Part shown: one piece after another, positions 8,021-18,655 of the stretch
How the letters are laid out: each line of letters starts with the position of its first letter
Position numbering within the stretch: the first letter of the stretch is position 1
NCBI GenBank assembly: GCA_030429105.1
Contig: JAUIDE010000010.1
Coordinates: forward strand, 1-62,857
Source of the DNA: Alphaproteobacteria bacterium
Lineage (GTDB): Bacteria; Pseudomonadota; Alphaproteobacteria; Rhodobacterales; Rhodobacteraceae
Length of the DNA: 62,857 nucleotides
Direction: 5' to 3'
Notes under the pieces: generated by a model
The model's database searches: none
Seen by the model: the letters and a program-made list of their open reading frames with translations, nothing else
Told to the model about the DNA's origin: nothing
Made by a program: the position numbers and the translations under genes

Positions 8021-9153
8021 CCCACCGCCTCCGGCTCATGCGCGCCGAGCCCTTCGGCCAGCGCCCGCGCCATCTCGCGGAAGCGCGCCGCCTCCGGCCC
8101 CTCCGGCTTCGAGGCGACGATGGGCGTCCCCCCGTCCGAGGTCACGCGGAGGTCGAGCGTCAGCGGCACGCGGCCGAGGAAGGGCGCGCCGATCCGCTCC
8201 GCTTCCGCCTCCGCACCGCCATGGCCGAAGATCTGCGTCTCGTGCCCGCAATTCGGGCAGCAGAAGGTCGCCATGTTCTCGATCACGCCGAGGATCGGGA
8301 TCTTGATCTTCTCGAACATGTCGATCGCCTTCCGCGCGTCGATCAGCGCCACGTCCTGCGGGGTGGAGACCACGACGGCGCCGGAGAGCTTCGTCTTCTG
8401 GCTGAGCGTCAGCTGCACGTCGCCGGTGCCGGGCGGGAGGTCGACGATCAGGAAGTCGAGCGGGGCCCAGTTCACCTGATAGAGCATCTGCGTCACCGCG
8501 CTCATCAGCATCGGGCCGCGCCAGATCACGCTCTCCCGCTCGCCGGTGAGGAAGCCCATGGACATGCATTTGACGCCGAAGCCGCGCATCGGCTCGATGT
8601 TCTGGCCGTCCGGGGAGGAGGGGCGGCCGGCGATGCCGAGGAGGCGCGGCTGCGAGGGGCCGTAGACGTCCGCATCCAGCAGGCCGACGCGCCAGCCCTC
8701 CATCGCGAGCGCGACGGCGAGATTGGCGGAGACGGTGGACTTGCCGACGCCGCCCTTGCCCGAACCCACGGCGACGATGCGGGCGACGCCGGGCACGACC
8801 CCGCCCTGTGGCGGCGCCGGCGGCGGGCGGAGCGGCTTGTCGCCCGGCTTCGCGCGGGTGCCGAGATCGGGCGGCGCTCCCTTCGGAGCGGAGGGCGTAT
8901 CGGAATGCGCCGTGAGCGCCGCGATGACGGAGGTAACGCCGGGAACCGCCTTCGCCGCCGCCTCCGCCGCCTGCCGCAGCGGCTCCAGCGCCGCGCCCCG
9001 CGCCGGGTCCACTTCGAGCGCGAAACGCACGGCCCCGCCCTCGACCGTGAGGCCGACGACCATGCCGGAGGTCACGATGTCCCGCCCGTGGCCGCCTGAA
9101 TCCGTGACGGCGGAAAGCGCCTTCAGAACGTCCTCGCGTCTCGCGTCCGCCAT
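8008..9153 (-). CDS. apbC: Mrp/ApbC (NBP35-type) iron-sulfur cluster carrier ATPase
   Basis: 381 residues: an N-terminal MIP18/FeS-assembly-like domain (residues 1-85), a proline-rich linker, and a P-loop domain with the deviant Walker A VGSGKGGVGKST near residue 131. The Walker B/ switch region DLPPGTGD is clear, and FCCPNCGHET near residue 300 gives the CxxC that binds a bridging 4Fe-4S cluster. Such proteins carry Fe-S clusters to apo-enzymes in the cytoplasm. The ATG at 9153 has GGGAGG four bases upstream. It is divergent from the peptide ABC operon starting at 9332; the 178-base gap holds both promoters. Confidence 0.93.
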   Translation of the reverse strand: MADARREDVLKALSAVTDSGGHGRDIVTSGMVVGLTVEGGAVRFALEVDPARGAALEPLRQAAEAAAKAVPGVTSVIAALTAHSDTPSAPKGAPPDLGTRAKPGDKPLRPPPAPPQGGVVPGVARIVAVGSGKGGVGKSTVSANLAVALAMEGWRVGLLDADVYGPSQPRLLGIAGRPSSPDGQNIEPMRGFGVKCMSMGFLTGERESVIWRGPMLMSAVTQMLYQVNWAPLDFLIVDLPPGTGDVQLTLSQKTKLSGAVVVSTPQDVALIDARKAIDMFEKIKIPILGVIENMATFCCPNCGHETQIFGHGGAEAEAERIGAPFLGRVPLTLDLRVTSDGGTPIVASKPEGPEAARFREMARALAEGLGAHEPEAVGWRV

Positions 9154-9331
9154 GTCGCCTCCCGAAAGCGTTCATATTCGGATGCTAGATAGCCTTCGGG
9201 GCGCCGCTCCGCCACCGGCCTGTTCGGCGCGTGACGAAGCGCGCACGAATCCGGGCCGGGGCGGCGCAAAATCGGTTGCCCCGTTCGCGCGGCCTTGCGA
9301 CAAACGGGGCGCAACCGGGGGGAAGAAACGG

Positions 9332-11110
9332 ATGCCGCAGCCTTTGCTGACGGTTGAGGGACTGACCATCGCGTTCGGCGCGGGCCGCTCCGCCGTGCGC
9401 GTGGTCGACGACGTCTCCTTCGCCGTGCGGCGGGGGGAGACGCTGGCGCTCGTCGGCGAATCGGGCTCGGGCAAGACGCTGACGGGCAAGGCCCTCCTCG
9501 GCATCCTGCCGAAGGGCGCGGCGATCATCGCCGGCCGCGCGATCCTGACCGATGACGGCCGGGAGACGGACCTTCTCGCGCTCGACCCCGCCGCGCTCCG
9601 CAAGGTGCGGGGCAAGCGCGTCTCGATGATCTTCCAGGAGCCGATGAGCTCCCTCTCCTCGCTCCACACGATCGGAAACCAGGTTGGGGAGGCCGTGCGC
9701 CTCCACACCGATCTTCGCGGCGCGGCGGTGAAGGCGCGCTGCCTCGAAACCTTCGCCGCCGTGGGCTTCCCGGACCCGGAGCGCGCCTTCGGCGCCTATC
9801 CGTTCGAGCTGTCGGGCGGGCTCCGCCAGCGCGCGATGATCGCGATGGCGATGGTCTGCCGCCCCGCGCTGATGATCGCGGACGAGCCGATGACCGCACT
9901 CGACGTGACGACGCAGGCGACGGTGCTGGACCTCATCAAGACGCTCCAGCGGGAAACCGGCATGTCCGTCGTCATGGTCACGCACGATCTCGGCGTCGTC
10001 GCGAACATGGCGGACAGCGTCGTCGTTCTCCGCAAGGGCAAGGTTGTGGAGAGCGGGCCGGCGCGCGCCGTGCTGAAGACGCCCGGCCACGGCTACACGA
10101 AGAAGCTGATCAACGCCGCGCCGGAAATCCCCGAGAATCTGGAGCCGCGCTGCGCCCCTTCGGAGGATTTCATCCTCCGCGCCCGCCACCTTTCGAAGAC
10201 TTATCCCGGAAAGGCGCAGGGCCTCGGCCGCGTCTCCCCGCCGGTGAAGGCGGTGCAGGACGTTCGGATCGACCTCCGGCGGGGGGAGACGCTGGCCATC
10301 GTCGGCGAATCCGGCTCCGGCAAGTCCACCGTCGCCAAGCTGATGCTGCAGGCGGAGCGGCCCGACCCCGGCGCCTCCGTCCTCTTCCGCGGGGCGGACG
10401 GCGTGGAGGTGGACGTGGCGGCGCTACGGGGGGACGAACTCCGCCATTTCCGCCGCAAGGTGCAGATCGTCTTTCAGGATCCGTTCTCCTCCCTCTCCCC
10501 CCGCATGTGCGTGCGGGACATCCTGACGGAGCCGCTCCGCGTCCACGGCGTCGGCACGGGGCGGGAGCAGAGGGACCGGGCGGCGGACCTGATGGAGCGC
10601 GTCGGCCTTTCCGCCGACCATCTCCAGCGCTTTCCGCACGCCTTTTCCGGCGGGCAGCGGCAGCGCATCTCCATCGCCCGCGCCCTCGCCCTCGGGCCGG
10701 AGCTGATCGTCTGCGACGAGCCGACCTCCGCGCTCGACGTCTCCGTGCAGGCGCAGGTCCTCGCCCTTTTCAAGGAGATACGGGACGAGTTCGGCCTCTC
10801 CTACCTCTTCATCAGCCATGACCTCGCGGTGGTCGCGGACCTTGCGGACCGCGTCGCGGTGATGCGCCGGGGCCGGGTGATCGAGGAGGGGCCGGTCAAG
10901 GCGCTCTTCACCAATCCGGTTCATCCCTACACGCAGGCGCTCATGGCCGCCTCGCCCGAGCCGGACATGGACCGCCCGCTCGACCTCGCCGCCGTGGCGC
11001 GCGGCGCCGGCGAGCCGGACAGCTGGCCGGAGCCCTTCGGCTATCGGGACGACGCGGCGCCCGACCTCATCGAGGTGAATGCGGGCCACTACGTCAGGAG
11101 AGCAGCATGA
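9332..11110 (+). CDS. Peptide-type ABC transporter, fused double ATPase subunit (YejF/DppDF-like)
   Basis: 592 residues with two ABC domains. Domain 1: Walker A GESGSGKT at about 42-49, signature LSGGLRQRA near 160 (L for the usual Q), Walker B ADEP. Domain 2: Walker [10 protein letters not shown] near 325, signature FSGGQRQRI near 440, Walker [10 protein letters not shown]. Each ends with the oligopeptide-transporter C-terminal extension containing the HPYT segment. It energises uptake of peptides or similar solutes at the inner membrane. The ATG at 9332 has GGGGGAAG upstream and starts right at the domain. Its stop overlaps the binding-protein start. A weak promoter TTGCCC-N17-GACAAA lies at 9276-9304. 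Confidence 0.92.
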   Translation: MPQPLLTVEGLTIAFGAGRSAVRVVDDVSFAVRRGETLALVGESGSGKTLTGKALLGILPKGAAIIAGRAILTDDGRETDLLALDPAALRKVRGKRVSMIFQEPMSSLSSLHTIGNQVGEAVRLHTDLRGAAVKARCLETFAAVGFPDPERAFGAYPFELSGGLRQRAMIAMAMVCRPALMIADEPMTALDVTTQATVLDLIKTLQRETGMSVVMVTHDLGVVANMADSVVVLRKGKVVESGPARAVLKTPGHGYTKKLINAAPEIPENLEPRCAPSEDFILRARHLSKTYPGKAQGLGRVSPPVKAVQDVRIDLRRGETLAIVGESGSGKSTVAKLMLQAERPDPGASVLFRGADGVEVDVAALRGDELRHFRRKVQIVFQDPFSSLSPRMCVRDILTEPLRVHGVGTGREQRDRAADLMERVGLSADHLQRFPHAFSGGQRQRISIARALALGPELIVCDEPTSALDVSVQAQVLALFKEIRDEFGLSYLFISHDLAVVADLADRVAVMRRGRVIEEGPVKALFTNPVHPYTQALMAASPEPDMDRPLDLAAVARGAGEPDSWPEPFGYRDDAAPDLIEVNAGHYVRRAA

Positions 11111-12999
11111 GACCGATCCTCCCCGCCCTCTTCGCGCTCTGTTTCGCAGTCGCCCCGGCCTCCGCCTTCACGATGCAGGAGACGCCCTCCCTTGCCCCGC
11201 TGGTCGCCGAAGGCGCGCTGCCGCCGGTCGCGGAGCGGGCGCCGGAGGAGCCGCTGATCGTCGACCTCGCCGCCCGCGGGCGCACGGTCGGCTCGCATGG
11301 CGGGCAGATCCGCACCCTGATCGGCCGCGCGCGGGACGTGCGCTACGCCGTCGTCTACGGCTACGCCCGGCTCGTCGGCTATGACGAGAACTTCAGGCTC
11401 TCCGCCGACCTCCTGAAGGCGGTCGAGGTGGAGGAGGGGCGCATCTTCACCCTTCGCCTCCGCAAGGGCCACAAATGGTCCGACGGGTCGCCCTTCACGG
11501 CGGAGGATTTCCGCTACTGGTGGCAGGACGTGGCGAACCACCCCGAGCTTTCGCCCGCCGGCCCGCCCGAGCTTTTCCTCGTCAATGGCGTGGAGCCGGT
11601 CTTCGAGGTGCTGGACGAGACGACCGTGCGATACACCTGGCAGGCGCCGAACCCGCGCTTCCTGCCCGCCCTCGCCGCCGCGCGGCCGCCCTTCATCTAT
11701 CGCCCCTCCGCGTTCATGAAGGCCTATCACGCCCGCTACGCCGACCCGGAGGCGCTGGAGGAGGCGGTGGACGACGCCGGCGTGCGGAACTGGGCGCAGC
11801 TCCACAACCGGCTCGACAATCTCTACGATTTCGACAATCCGGACCTGCCGACGCTCCAGCCCTGGGTGAACGTGACGCCGAAGAACAACAGCCGCTATGT
11901 GCTGGAGCGGAACCCCTATTACCACCGCTTCGACCCGGAGGGCCGCCAGCTCCCCTATGTCGACACGATCGAGATGACGGTCGCCGCCGGCGGGCTCATC
12001 CCCGCGAAGGCCAATCGCGGCGAGGTCGATCTCCAGGCCCGCGGCCTCGCCTTCGGCGACGCGCCGGTGCTGAAGAAAGGGGAGAAGGGCGGCGGATACG
12101 TCACCCGGCTCTGGACGAACGGCGCGGCCTCCGACGTCGCGCTCTATCCGAACCAGACGGTGAACGACCCGGTCTGGCGCGCGCTGATGCGGGACGTGCG
12201 CTTCCGCCGCGCGCTCTCGCTCTCGATCAACCGGATCGCGATCAACAAGTCGCTCTATTTCGGCATGGCGAAGCCCTCCGCCGTCGCCGCCCTCCCGGCG
12301 AGCCCCTTCTATGACGAGGAGCACGCGGAGGCCTTCGCGAAGCTGAACCGGGACGAGGCGCGGGCGCTGCTGGACGAGGTCGGGCTCGACAAGTTCGATT
12401 CCGACGGCTGGCGCCTGCTGCCGGACGGGCGGCGGGCCGAGATCGTGGTTGAGACGGCGGGCGAGCGGCAGGAGGAGATGGACGCGCTCGAACTCGTGCA
12501 GGAGATGTGGAAGGAAGTCGGCCTCAAGATGATCTTCCGCCCGCTGGACCGGGACATCCTGCGCAACAAGGCCTATGCCGGGGAAAGCATGATGCCGGTC
12601 TGGTTCGGATGGGACAACGGCGTGCCGACGCCGGACGCCGTGCCGACCGCGCTCGCCCCCGTGGACCAGACGAACTTCTCCTGGCCCGCCTGGGGCCAGC
12701 ATTACCAGACCAAGGGCGCCGCCGGCGAGCCGCCGGCGACGCCGGAGGCGCAGGCGCTGCTCGCCCTCTTCGAGCGCTGGTCCAACGCCTCGACCGAGAG
12801 CGAGAAGGCCGCGATCTGGGAGGAGATGCTGGAGATCCACGCCGAGGAGATCATGGCCATCGGCCTCGTCTCCGGCGCGCCGCAGCCCATCGTCATCTCG
12901 AAGCGGCTGAGGAACTTCCCCGAGAACGGGATCTACGCCTGGGAGCCGGCGGCGCATATCGGCGCCTACCGGATCGACGAACTCTATTTCGCCGAATGA
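11107..12999 (+). CDS. Extracellular solute-binding protein, family 5 (peptide ABC transporter)
   Basis: 630 residues, longer than DppA (about 535). A Sec signal peptide ends at an ASA cleavage site near residue 20. The mature part has SBP_bac_5 features, including LRKGHKWSDGSPFTAEDFRYWW (seen near residues 118-139) and a C-terminal lobe with DEARALLDEVG. It would capture the ligand in the periplasm for the fused ATPase and the two permeases of this operon. The start overlaps the ATPase stop by four bases. Ligand class (peptide, opine, glycoside) is not decidable from the sequence. Confidence 0.9.
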   Translation: MRPILPALFALCFAVAPASAFTMQETPSLAPLVAEGALPPVAERAPEEPLIVDLAARGRTVGSHGGQIRTLIGRARDVRYAVVYGYARLVGYDENFRLSADLLKAVEVEEGRIFTLRLRKGHKWSDGSPFTAEDFRYWWQDVANHPELSPAGPPELFLVNGVEPVFEVLDETTVRYTWQAPNPRFLPALAAARPPFIYRPSAFMKAYHARYADPEALEEAVDDAGVRNWAQLHNRLDNLYDFDNPDLPTLQPWVNVTPKNNSRYVLERNPYYHRFDPEGRQLPYVDTIEMTVAAGGLIPAKANRGEVDLQARGLAFGDAPVLKKGEKGGGYVTRLWTNGAASDVALYPNQTVNDPVWRALMRDVRFRRALSLSINRIAINKSLYFGMAKPSAVAALPASPFYDEEHAEAFAKLNRDEARALLDEVGLDKFDSDGWRLLPDGRRAEIVVETAGERQEEMDALELVQEMWKEVGLKMIFRPLDRDILRNKAYAGESMMPVWFGWDNGVPTPDAVPTALAPVDQTNFSWPAWGQHYQTKGAAGEPPATPEAQALLALFERWSNASTESEKAAIWEEMLEIHAEEIMAIGLVSGAPQPIVISKRLRNFPENGIYAWEPAAHIGAYRIDELYFAE

Positions 13000-13036
13000 T
13001 GCGCGGGACAGCGATCAAGGCCGGAGGGCGCTTCTG

Positions 13037-14068
13037 ATGCTCGCCTACATCCTGCGCCGCTGCGTCACGATGGCGGGGACACTCGCCGTCATCTCCGTCC
13101 TCATCTTCGCGATCATCAACCTGCCGGAAGGCAACTACCTCACCAACCAGATCCGGGAGCTGATGGCGACCGGGGAGCAGGGCTCCATCGCGAAGGCGCA
13201 GTTCCTCCTCGCGCAATACTCGCTCGACCGGCCGCTCTGGGAGCAATATCTCGTCTGGGTCGGGCTCTGGCCGGGGCCGGACGGCTTTTCCGGCATGTTG
13301 CAGGGGAATTTCGGCTATTCCTTCGAGCTTGACCGGCAGGTCTATGACGTGGTGGCCGAGGCGATGTGGTTCACCATCGGGCTCAACCTCGTCGTCGTGC
13401 TCTTCGTCTATCTGACGGCGCTGCCGCTCGGCGCGCTCGCCGCCGTGCGCGCCAACACCTGGATCGACTATCTCGCGGCGCTGATCGGCTATATCGGCCT
13501 CGCGACGCCCAACTTCCTCCTCGCGCTCGTGCTCATGTATTACGGCAACAAGGCGGTGGGGCTGCCGATCGGCGGCGGCATGGCGAGGGAGTTCATCGAC
13601 CAGCCGATGAGCCTCGAGAAATTCGGCTCGATCATGCTCCACATGGTCGCCCCCGTCGTCGTCATCGGCACGGCGGGCATGGCGGGCATGATGCGCCGGC
13701 TCCGCGCCAACCTGCTGGACGAGCTCGGGAAACCTTACGTCACCACCGCGGCGGCGAAGGGCGTCTCCCCGACCCGCGCGGTCATCAAGTATCCGCTCCG
13801 CATGGCGCTCAACCCGTTCATCGCGGATATCGGGAACCTGCTGCCGCAGCTCATCTCCGGCTCCGTCCTCGTCTCCGTGGTGATGAGCCTGCCGACCATC
13901 GGCCCCGTGCTCCTCTCCGCGCTGCGGAGCCAGGACATCTTCCTCTCGGGCTTCATCCTCCTCTTCGTCTCGGCGCTGACGCTTGTGGGGATGCTGATCT
14001 CCGACATCCTTCTCGCGGTGGTGGACCCGCGCATCAGGCTCTCGGGCAAGGCGGGGGGCGCGCGATGA
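13037..14068 (+). CDS. ABC transporter permease (DppB-like)
   Basis: 343 residues, about six membrane segments, beginning with an uncleaved N-terminal helix (YILRRCVTMAGTLAVISVLIFAII). The binding-protein-dependent permease motif is seen near residue 225 in the region of RRLRANLLDELGKPYVTTAAAKGVS, which contacts the ATPase. The ATG at 13037 has GGAGG eight bases upstream, after a 37-base gap. Forms the transmembrane channel together with the next gene. Confidence 0.9.
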   Translation: MLAYILRRCVTMAGTLAVISVLIFAIINLPEGNYLTNQIRELMATGEQGSIAKAQFLLAQYSLDRPLWEQYLVWVGLWPGPDGFSGMLQGNFGYSFELDRQVYDVVAEAMWFTIGLNLVVVLFVYLTALPLGALAAVRANTWIDYLAALIGYIGLATPNFLLALVLMYYGNKAVGLPIGGGMAREFIDQPMSLEKFGSIMLHMVAPVVVIGTAGMAGMMRRLRANLLDELGKPYVTTAAAKGVSPTRAVIKYPLRMALNPFIADIGNLLPQLISGSVLVSVVMSLPTIGPVLLSALRSQDIFLSGFILLFVSALTLVGMLISDILLAVVDPRIRLSGKAGGAR

Positions 14069-15222
14069 CCAAGATCGACCCGGACCGGCATTTCATCGCC
14101 AAGGACGATTATGACGAGGCGGCGGACCTTCAGGCGCTGGACCGCGCCGATCTCGACGCGCCGACCTGGGTGCTGATCTGGCGGCGGTTCCTCAGGCACA
14201 AGCTCGGCGTCGTCTCCGGCGTCTATCTCCTCGTCATCTATCTCGCGCTGCCCTTCGTGGACGTGCTCTCGCCCTATCACTATGCGGAGCGGAACGAGAA
14301 CCACATCTACGCCCCGCCGCAGCCCGTGCGTCTCTGGTCCGAGGCCTACGGCTTCGGCCTCCACACCTTCGTGACGGAGGAGAAGTTCGACGTGGAGACC
14401 TTCCAGATGGGCTCCATCGTGGACTGGTCGCAGCCGCTGAAGATCCCCCTCTTCCAGAGCTGCGGGAGCACCTACCACCTCCTCGGCCTCTTCGAGACGA
14501 GCTTCCGCTTCATCTGCCCGCCGAAAGGCGGCACGCTCTTCATTCTGGGGACGGACCGGCTGGGGCGGGACGTGCACAGCCGGATCATGCACGGCGCGCA
14601 GCTTTCGCTCACCGTGGGGCTCATCGGCGTCGCCGTCTCCTTCGCCATCGGGCTCGTCCTCGGCGGCATGGCCGGCTATTTCGGCGGCTGGATCGACAGC
14701 CTGACGATGCGGGCCATCGAGATCATCCGCAGCCTCCCCGAGCTGCCGATCTGGCTGGCGCTCGCCGCGGCGATTCCGGCGAACTGGGGGCCCGTCTCTG
14801 TCTTCTTCCTCATATCCATCATCCTCGGGCTGCTGGACTGGCCGGGCCTCGCCCGCGCCGTCCGCTCGAAATTCCTTGCGCTGAGGGAGGAGGATTACGT
14901 GAAGGCGGCGGAGCTGATGGGCGCGCGGCCGACGCGGATCATCGGCGCGCACATGATGCCGAACTTCATGTCCCACCTCGTCGCCTCGGCGACGCTCTCG
15001 ATCCCCGCCATGATCCTCGGGGAGACGGCGCTTTCCTTCCTCGGCCTCGGGCTCCGCCCGCCCGCCGTCAGCTGGGGGCTGATGCTGAACGACGCGCTCG
15101 ACCTCACGGTGGTGGAGATCTACCCGTGGCTCCTGATGCCGCTCGTGCCGGTCATCATGGTCGTGCTGGCGTTCAGCTTCCTCGGCGACGGATTGAGGGA
15201 CGCGCTCGATCCCTACAGCTGA
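14065..15222 (+). CDS. ABC transporter permease (DppC-like)
   Basis: 385 residues, longer than typical DppC because of an extended N-terminal half: a cytoplasmic stretch of about 45 residues, a first membrane helix (LGVVSGVYLLVIYLALPFV), then about 100 soluble residues carrying an HIYAPPQP segment before the membrane domain proper (GTDRLGRDVHSRIMHGAQLS, near residue 162). The EAA-type loop is near DYVKAAELMGARPTRIIGAHMMPN. The start overlaps the previous stop (ATGA). The extended periplasmic loop is typical of YejE/OppC subgroups. Last gene of the plus-strand operon. Confidence 0.9.
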   Translation: MTKIDPDRHFIAKDDYDEAADLQALDRADLDAPTWVLIWRRFLRHKLGVVSGVYLLVIYLALPFVDVLSPYHYAERNENHIYAPPQPVRLWSEAYGFGLHTFVTEEKFDVETFQMGSIVDWSQPLKIPLFQSCGSTYHLLGLFETSFRFICPPKGGTLFILGTDRLGRDVHSRIMHGAQLSLTVGLIGVAVSFAIGLVLGGMAGYFGGWIDSLTMRAIEIIRSLPELPIWLALAAAIPANWGPVSVFFLISIILGLLDWPGLARAVRSKFLALREEDYVKAAELMGARPTRIIGAHMMPNFMSHLVASATLSIPAMILGETALSFLGLGLRPPAVSWGLMLNDALDLTVVEIYPWLLMPLVPVIMVVLAFSFLGDGLRDALDPYS

Positions 15223-15243
15223 GCGCTGACTGGCCCGGGCCGG

Positions 15244-16881
15244 CTAGTTCCCCGCGCTCTCCATTCGCCGCCGCTCCAGCGCCTCCTCCAGCCAGCCGCG
15301 CCGCATTTCCGGCACGGAGGCGAGTAGGAGGTCGGTATAGTCGTCGAAGGGCGGGGAGAGGACGGCGGATTTCGGGCCGTAGCGCTGCACCCGGCCGCGA
15401 TACATGACCGCGATCCGGTCCGCGATGGCGCGCACGGTCGCGATGTCATGCGTGATGAAGAGATAGGCGACGCCCTCCTCCGCCTGGAGCCGGAGGAGGA
15501 GCTTCAGCACCCCGTCCGCCACCAGCGGATCAAGCGCGGAGGTCACCTCGTCGCAGATAATGAGCCGGGGCTTCGCGGCGAGGGCGCGGGCGATGCAGAC
15601 GCGCTGCTTCTGCCCGCCGGAAAGCTCGGCCGGATAGCGGTCGATGAAGCCGGAGCCCATCTCGATCTGGTCCAGAAGCTCCTGCACCCGCCGCCGCCGC
15701 GCCTCGCCCCTCAGCCCGAAATAGAAGGAGAGCGGGCGACCGATGATCGTGCCGACGGTCTGGCGCGGATTCATCGCCGTGTCGGCCATCTGGTAGATCA
15801 TCTGGATCTCGCGGAGATCGTCCCGGCTCCTTCCCGCGAGGGCGGGGGAAAGGCGGCGGCCGGCGAAGTCGATCTCCCCCTCTCGCGCGGGCAGAAGGCC
15901 GGTGATGACGCGGGCGAGGGTGGACTTGCCCGAGCCGCTCTCCCCCACCACCGCCAGCGTCTGCCCGGCGGGGAGGTCGACGCTCACGTCGCTCAGCACG
16001 TCGAACCCCGTGCCGCGATAGCGGGCCGTGACGCCGCGGACGGAGAGGACGGGCTCCGCCCCTTCCGGCTTCTCCTCATGCTCGATGGAGCGGACGGAGA
16101 CGAGGGCGCGGGTGTATTCCTCCCGCGGGGCGGTGATGATCTGCTGCGTCTCCCCGTATTCCACCGCCTCTCCGCCGCGGAGGACGAGGATATGGTCCGC
16201 CACCTGCGCCACCACCGCGAGGTCGTGCGTGATGTAGAGGGCGGCGACGCCGGTGTCCCGGATCGCCTCCTTGATCGCGGCGAGAACCTCGATCTGCGTC
16301 GTCACGTCGAGCGCGGTCGTCGGTTCGTCAAAGATCACGAGGTCGGGCTCGGGGCAGAGCGCCATCGCGGTCATCACGCGCTGGAGCTGGCCGCCGGAGA
16401 CCTGGTGCGGATAGCGGCGCCCGATGGTTTCGGGCTCCGGCAGGCCGAGCTTGCCGAAGAGGCGGACCGCCCGCGCCTCCGCCTCCTTCCGGGAGGCGAC
16501 GCCATGGGCGAGCGCGGCCTCGACCACCTGCTCCATCAGGCGCTTCGCCGGGTTGAAGGCGGCGGCGGCGGATTGCGCCACATAGGTCGCCTCCTTCCCC
16601 CGGAGCGCGCGGAGGCCGGAGGCGGGCTCCTTCATCAGGTCCCGCCCGTTGAGCCGCACGGCGCCGCCCGTCAGCCGCACGCCGGAGCGGCCATAGGCCA
16701 TCGAGGCGAGGCCGATCGTGGACTTGCCGGCGCCCGATTCCCCGATCAGCCCCAGCACCTTGCCCCGCTCCAGCGTGAGCGAGACGCCCTTGACGAGCAC
16801 GACCTCGCGCGGCGGCTCACCGGGCGGATAGGCGGTCGCCTCGATCCGGAGGTTCTCGATTTCGAGAAGGCGGTCAGCCAC
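15244..16881 (-). CDS. Peptide-type ABC transporter, fused double ATPase subunit
   Basis: 545 residues with two ABC domains. Domain 1: Walker [10 protein letters not shown] at 47-55, signature VSGGQLQRV, Walker [10 protein letters not shown]. Domain 2: Walker [10 protein letters not shown] near 313, signature LSGGQKQRV, Walker [10 protein letters not shown]. It is the ATPase of the second peptide-type system and is last in its operon, overlapping the upstream permease gene by eight bases. It converges on the first ABC operon with only 21 bases between stop codons. It is diverged enough from the 9332-11110 protein that it is not a recent duplicate. Confidence 0.92.
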   Translation of the reverse strand: MADRLLEIENLRIEATAYPPGEPPREVVLVKGVSLTLERGKVLGLIGESGAGKSTIGLASMAYGRSGVRLTGGAVRLNGRDLMKEPASGLRALRGKEATYVAQSAAAAFNPAKRLMEQVVEAALAHGVASRKEAEARAVRLFGKLGLPEPETIGRRYPHQVSGGQLQRVMTAMALCPEPDLVIFDEPTTALDVTTQIEVLAAIKEAIRDTGVAALYITHDLAVVAQVADHILVLRGGEAVEYGETQQIITAPREEYTRALVSVRSIEHEEKPEGAEPVLSVRGVTARYRGTGFDVLSDVSVDLPAGQTLAVVGESGSGKSTLARVITGLLPAREGEIDFAGRRLSPALAGRSRDDLREIQMIYQMADTAMNPRQTVGTIIGRPLSFYFGLRGEARRRRVQELLDQIEMGSGFIDRYPAELSGGQKQRVCIARALAAKPRLIICDEVTSALDPLVADGVLKLLLRLQAEEGVAYLFITHDIATVRAIADRIAVMYRGRVQRYGPKSAVLSPPFDDYTDLLLASVPEMRRGWLEEALERRRMESAGN

Positions 16882-17692
16882 CGCGCCCCCCTTTCAGGCT
16901 CGAAGTCCGGTTCAGGATCCAGTCCGCCACGAGATTGACGGAGATCGCCAGCGTCGCGATGGCGAAGGCGGGGACGAGCGCGGCGGGGACGCCCCAGACG
17001 ATCCCCTCCCGATTCTCCTTCACGATCCCGCCCCAGTCCGCCAGCGGCGGCTGCACGCCGAGGCCGAGGAAGGAGAGCGTGGAGATGAAGAGCACCATGA
17101 AGATGAAGCGCAGGCCCATCTCCGCGATGAGGGGGGAGAGGGCGTTCGGCAGGATTTCCCGGAAGATGATCCAGCCGGTGCGCTCCCCCCGCAGCTTCGC
17201 CGCCTCCACGAAGTCCATCACCGTCACGTCCACCGCCACGGCGCGGGCGAGGCGGAAGACGCGGGTGGAATCGAGCAGGCCCATGACGAGGATCAGCACC
17301 GGCACGGTTACGGGCGTGACGGAGAGGACGGCGAGCGCGAAGATCAGCGAGGGGATCGACATGATGAGGTCGACGAAGCGGGAGAGCAGCTGGTCGACGA
17401 ACCCGCCCCTGACCGCCGCGACGAAGCCGAGCACGGAGCCGAGGGTGAAGGAAAGGAGCGTCGCCGCCGTCGCGACGAAGATCGTCGTCTGCCCGCCCCA
17501 GATCATGCGGCTGAGAAGGTCGCGCCCGATGCTGTCCGTCCCCAGCGGATGGGCGGCGGACCAGGGCTCCCACCTGTCCCCCACCACCTCCGCCATGCCG
17601 TAGGGGGCGATCAGGCCGGCGAAGATCGCGCCGAAGAAATAGAGCCCGGTGAAGACGAGGCCGATCAGCGCGGCGGGGGGAAGCCGCCTCAT
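16874..17692 (-). CDS. ABC transporter permease (DppC-like)
   Basis: 272 residues, typical DppC length, with about six membrane helices. The GTDSIGRDLLSRMIWGGQTT segment near residue 50 and the ATPase-contact loop VMDFVEAAKLRGERTGWIIFREILPN near 160 identify the family. The start lies inside the end of the upstream permease gene (four-base overlap), and the stop overlaps the ATPase start. Works with the 17689-18645 permease. Confidence 0.9.
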   Translation of the reverse strand: MRRLPPAALIGLVFTGLYFFGAIFAGLIAPYGMAEVVGDRWEPWSAAHPLGTDSIGRDLLSRMIWGGQTTIFVATAATLLSFTLGSVLGFVAAVRGGFVDQLLSRFVDLIMSIPSLIFALAVLSVTPVTVPVLILVMGLLDSTRVFRLARAVAVDVTVMDFVEAAKLRGERTGWIIFREILPNALSPLIAEMGLRFIFMVLFISTLSFLGLGVQPPLADWGGIVKENREGIVWGVPAALVPAFAIATLAISVNLVADWILNRTSSLKGGRGG

Positions 17693-18645
17693 TTCGGGTG
17701 CCTCAACCGAGGGTTGGAGACGATGGAGACGATATCCGCCACGAGGTTGAGGCCGATATAGACGGCGGCGAAGATGAGCCCGCAGGCCTGCACCACGGGC
17801 ACGTCGCGCTTCGAGACATGGTCGACGAGATATTGCCCCATGCCGGGATAGACGAAGACGACCTCCACCACGACCACGCCGACGACGAGATAGGCGAGGT
17901 TCAGCATCACCACGTTCACCACCGGCGCCACCGCGTTCGGGAAGGCGTGGCGGGCGACGACGGCGAAGGGGCGGAGCCCCTTCAGCTCCGCCGTCTCGAC
18001 ATAGGCGGATTCCATGACGTTGAGGATCGCCGCCCGGGTCATCCGCATCATGTGGCCGAGGACGACGAGGACGAGCACGAGCGCGGGGAGGGAGACGGCG
18101 TAGAGCCGCTCCCCGAGGCTCATCCCCTCATGCACGGCGGCGAGCGAGGGGAAGATGCGGAAATTGACCGAGAGGAAGAAGATCGCGATGTAGCCGAGCA
18201 GGAACTCGGGGATCGAGACGGTGGCGAGGGTGAAGGTGGAGATCACCTTGTCCGGCCACCGGTCCCGGTAGCGCGCCGCGAGGAGGCCTAGCCCTATGGC
18301 GAGGGGCACTGCGATCACGGCGGCCGTCGCGGCCAGGAAGAGCGTGTTGCCGAGCCGCCGCCCCAAAGCCTCCGCGATGTCCTGCCCGTTCGTCAGCGCC
18401 GTGCCGAGATCGCCCTGCAGGACGCCGCCCAGCCAATTGAGATAGCGGGTCAGCGGCGGGTCGTTCAGCCCCAGCTCCGCGCGGAGATTGGCGAGCGCAA
18501 CCGGCGTCGCCGATTGCCCGAGGATGCTCTGCGCCACGTCGCCCGGCAGGATCATCGTGCCGGCGAAGAGGAGGACGGAGGCCGCCCAGAGGAGGAGGAC
18601 GCCCAGCGCGACGCGCCGGGCGACCAGGATCAGGACAGGATGCAC
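17689..18645 (-). CDS. ABC transporter permease (DppB-like)
   Basis: 318 residues with about six membrane helices. N-terminal helix LLLWAASVLLFAGTMILPGD leads into QSILGQSATPVALANLRAELGLNDP, the conserved DppB loop. The coupling motif near residue 225 is in the region ESAYVETAELKGLRPFAVVARHAFPN. It begins ten bases after the binding-protein stop. Confidence 0.9.
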   Translation of the reverse strand: MHPVLILVARRVALGVLLLWAASVLLFAGTMILPGDVAQSILGQSATPVALANLRAELGLNDPPLTRYLNWLGGVLQGDLGTALTNGQDIAEALGRRLGNTLFLAATAAVIAVPLAIGLGLLAARYRDRWPDKVISTFTLATVSIPEFLLGYIAIFFLSVNFRIFPSLAAVHEGMSLGERLYAVSLPALVLVLVVLGHMMRMTRAAILNVMESAYVETAELKGLRPFAVVARHAFPNAVAPVVNVVMLNLAYLVVGVVVVEVVFVYPGMGQYLVDHVSKRDVPVVQACGLIFAAVYIGLNLVADIVSIVSNPRLRHPK

Positions 18646-18655
18646 AAGGCGGCCC

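Noticed and set aside
6433-9099. Very long plus-strand open frame opposite the enolase-superfamily gene and mrp
   Set aside because: It is antisense to two well-recognised genes, has extreme Arg/Pro/Ala composition and no domain; long shadow frames are expected at this GC content.
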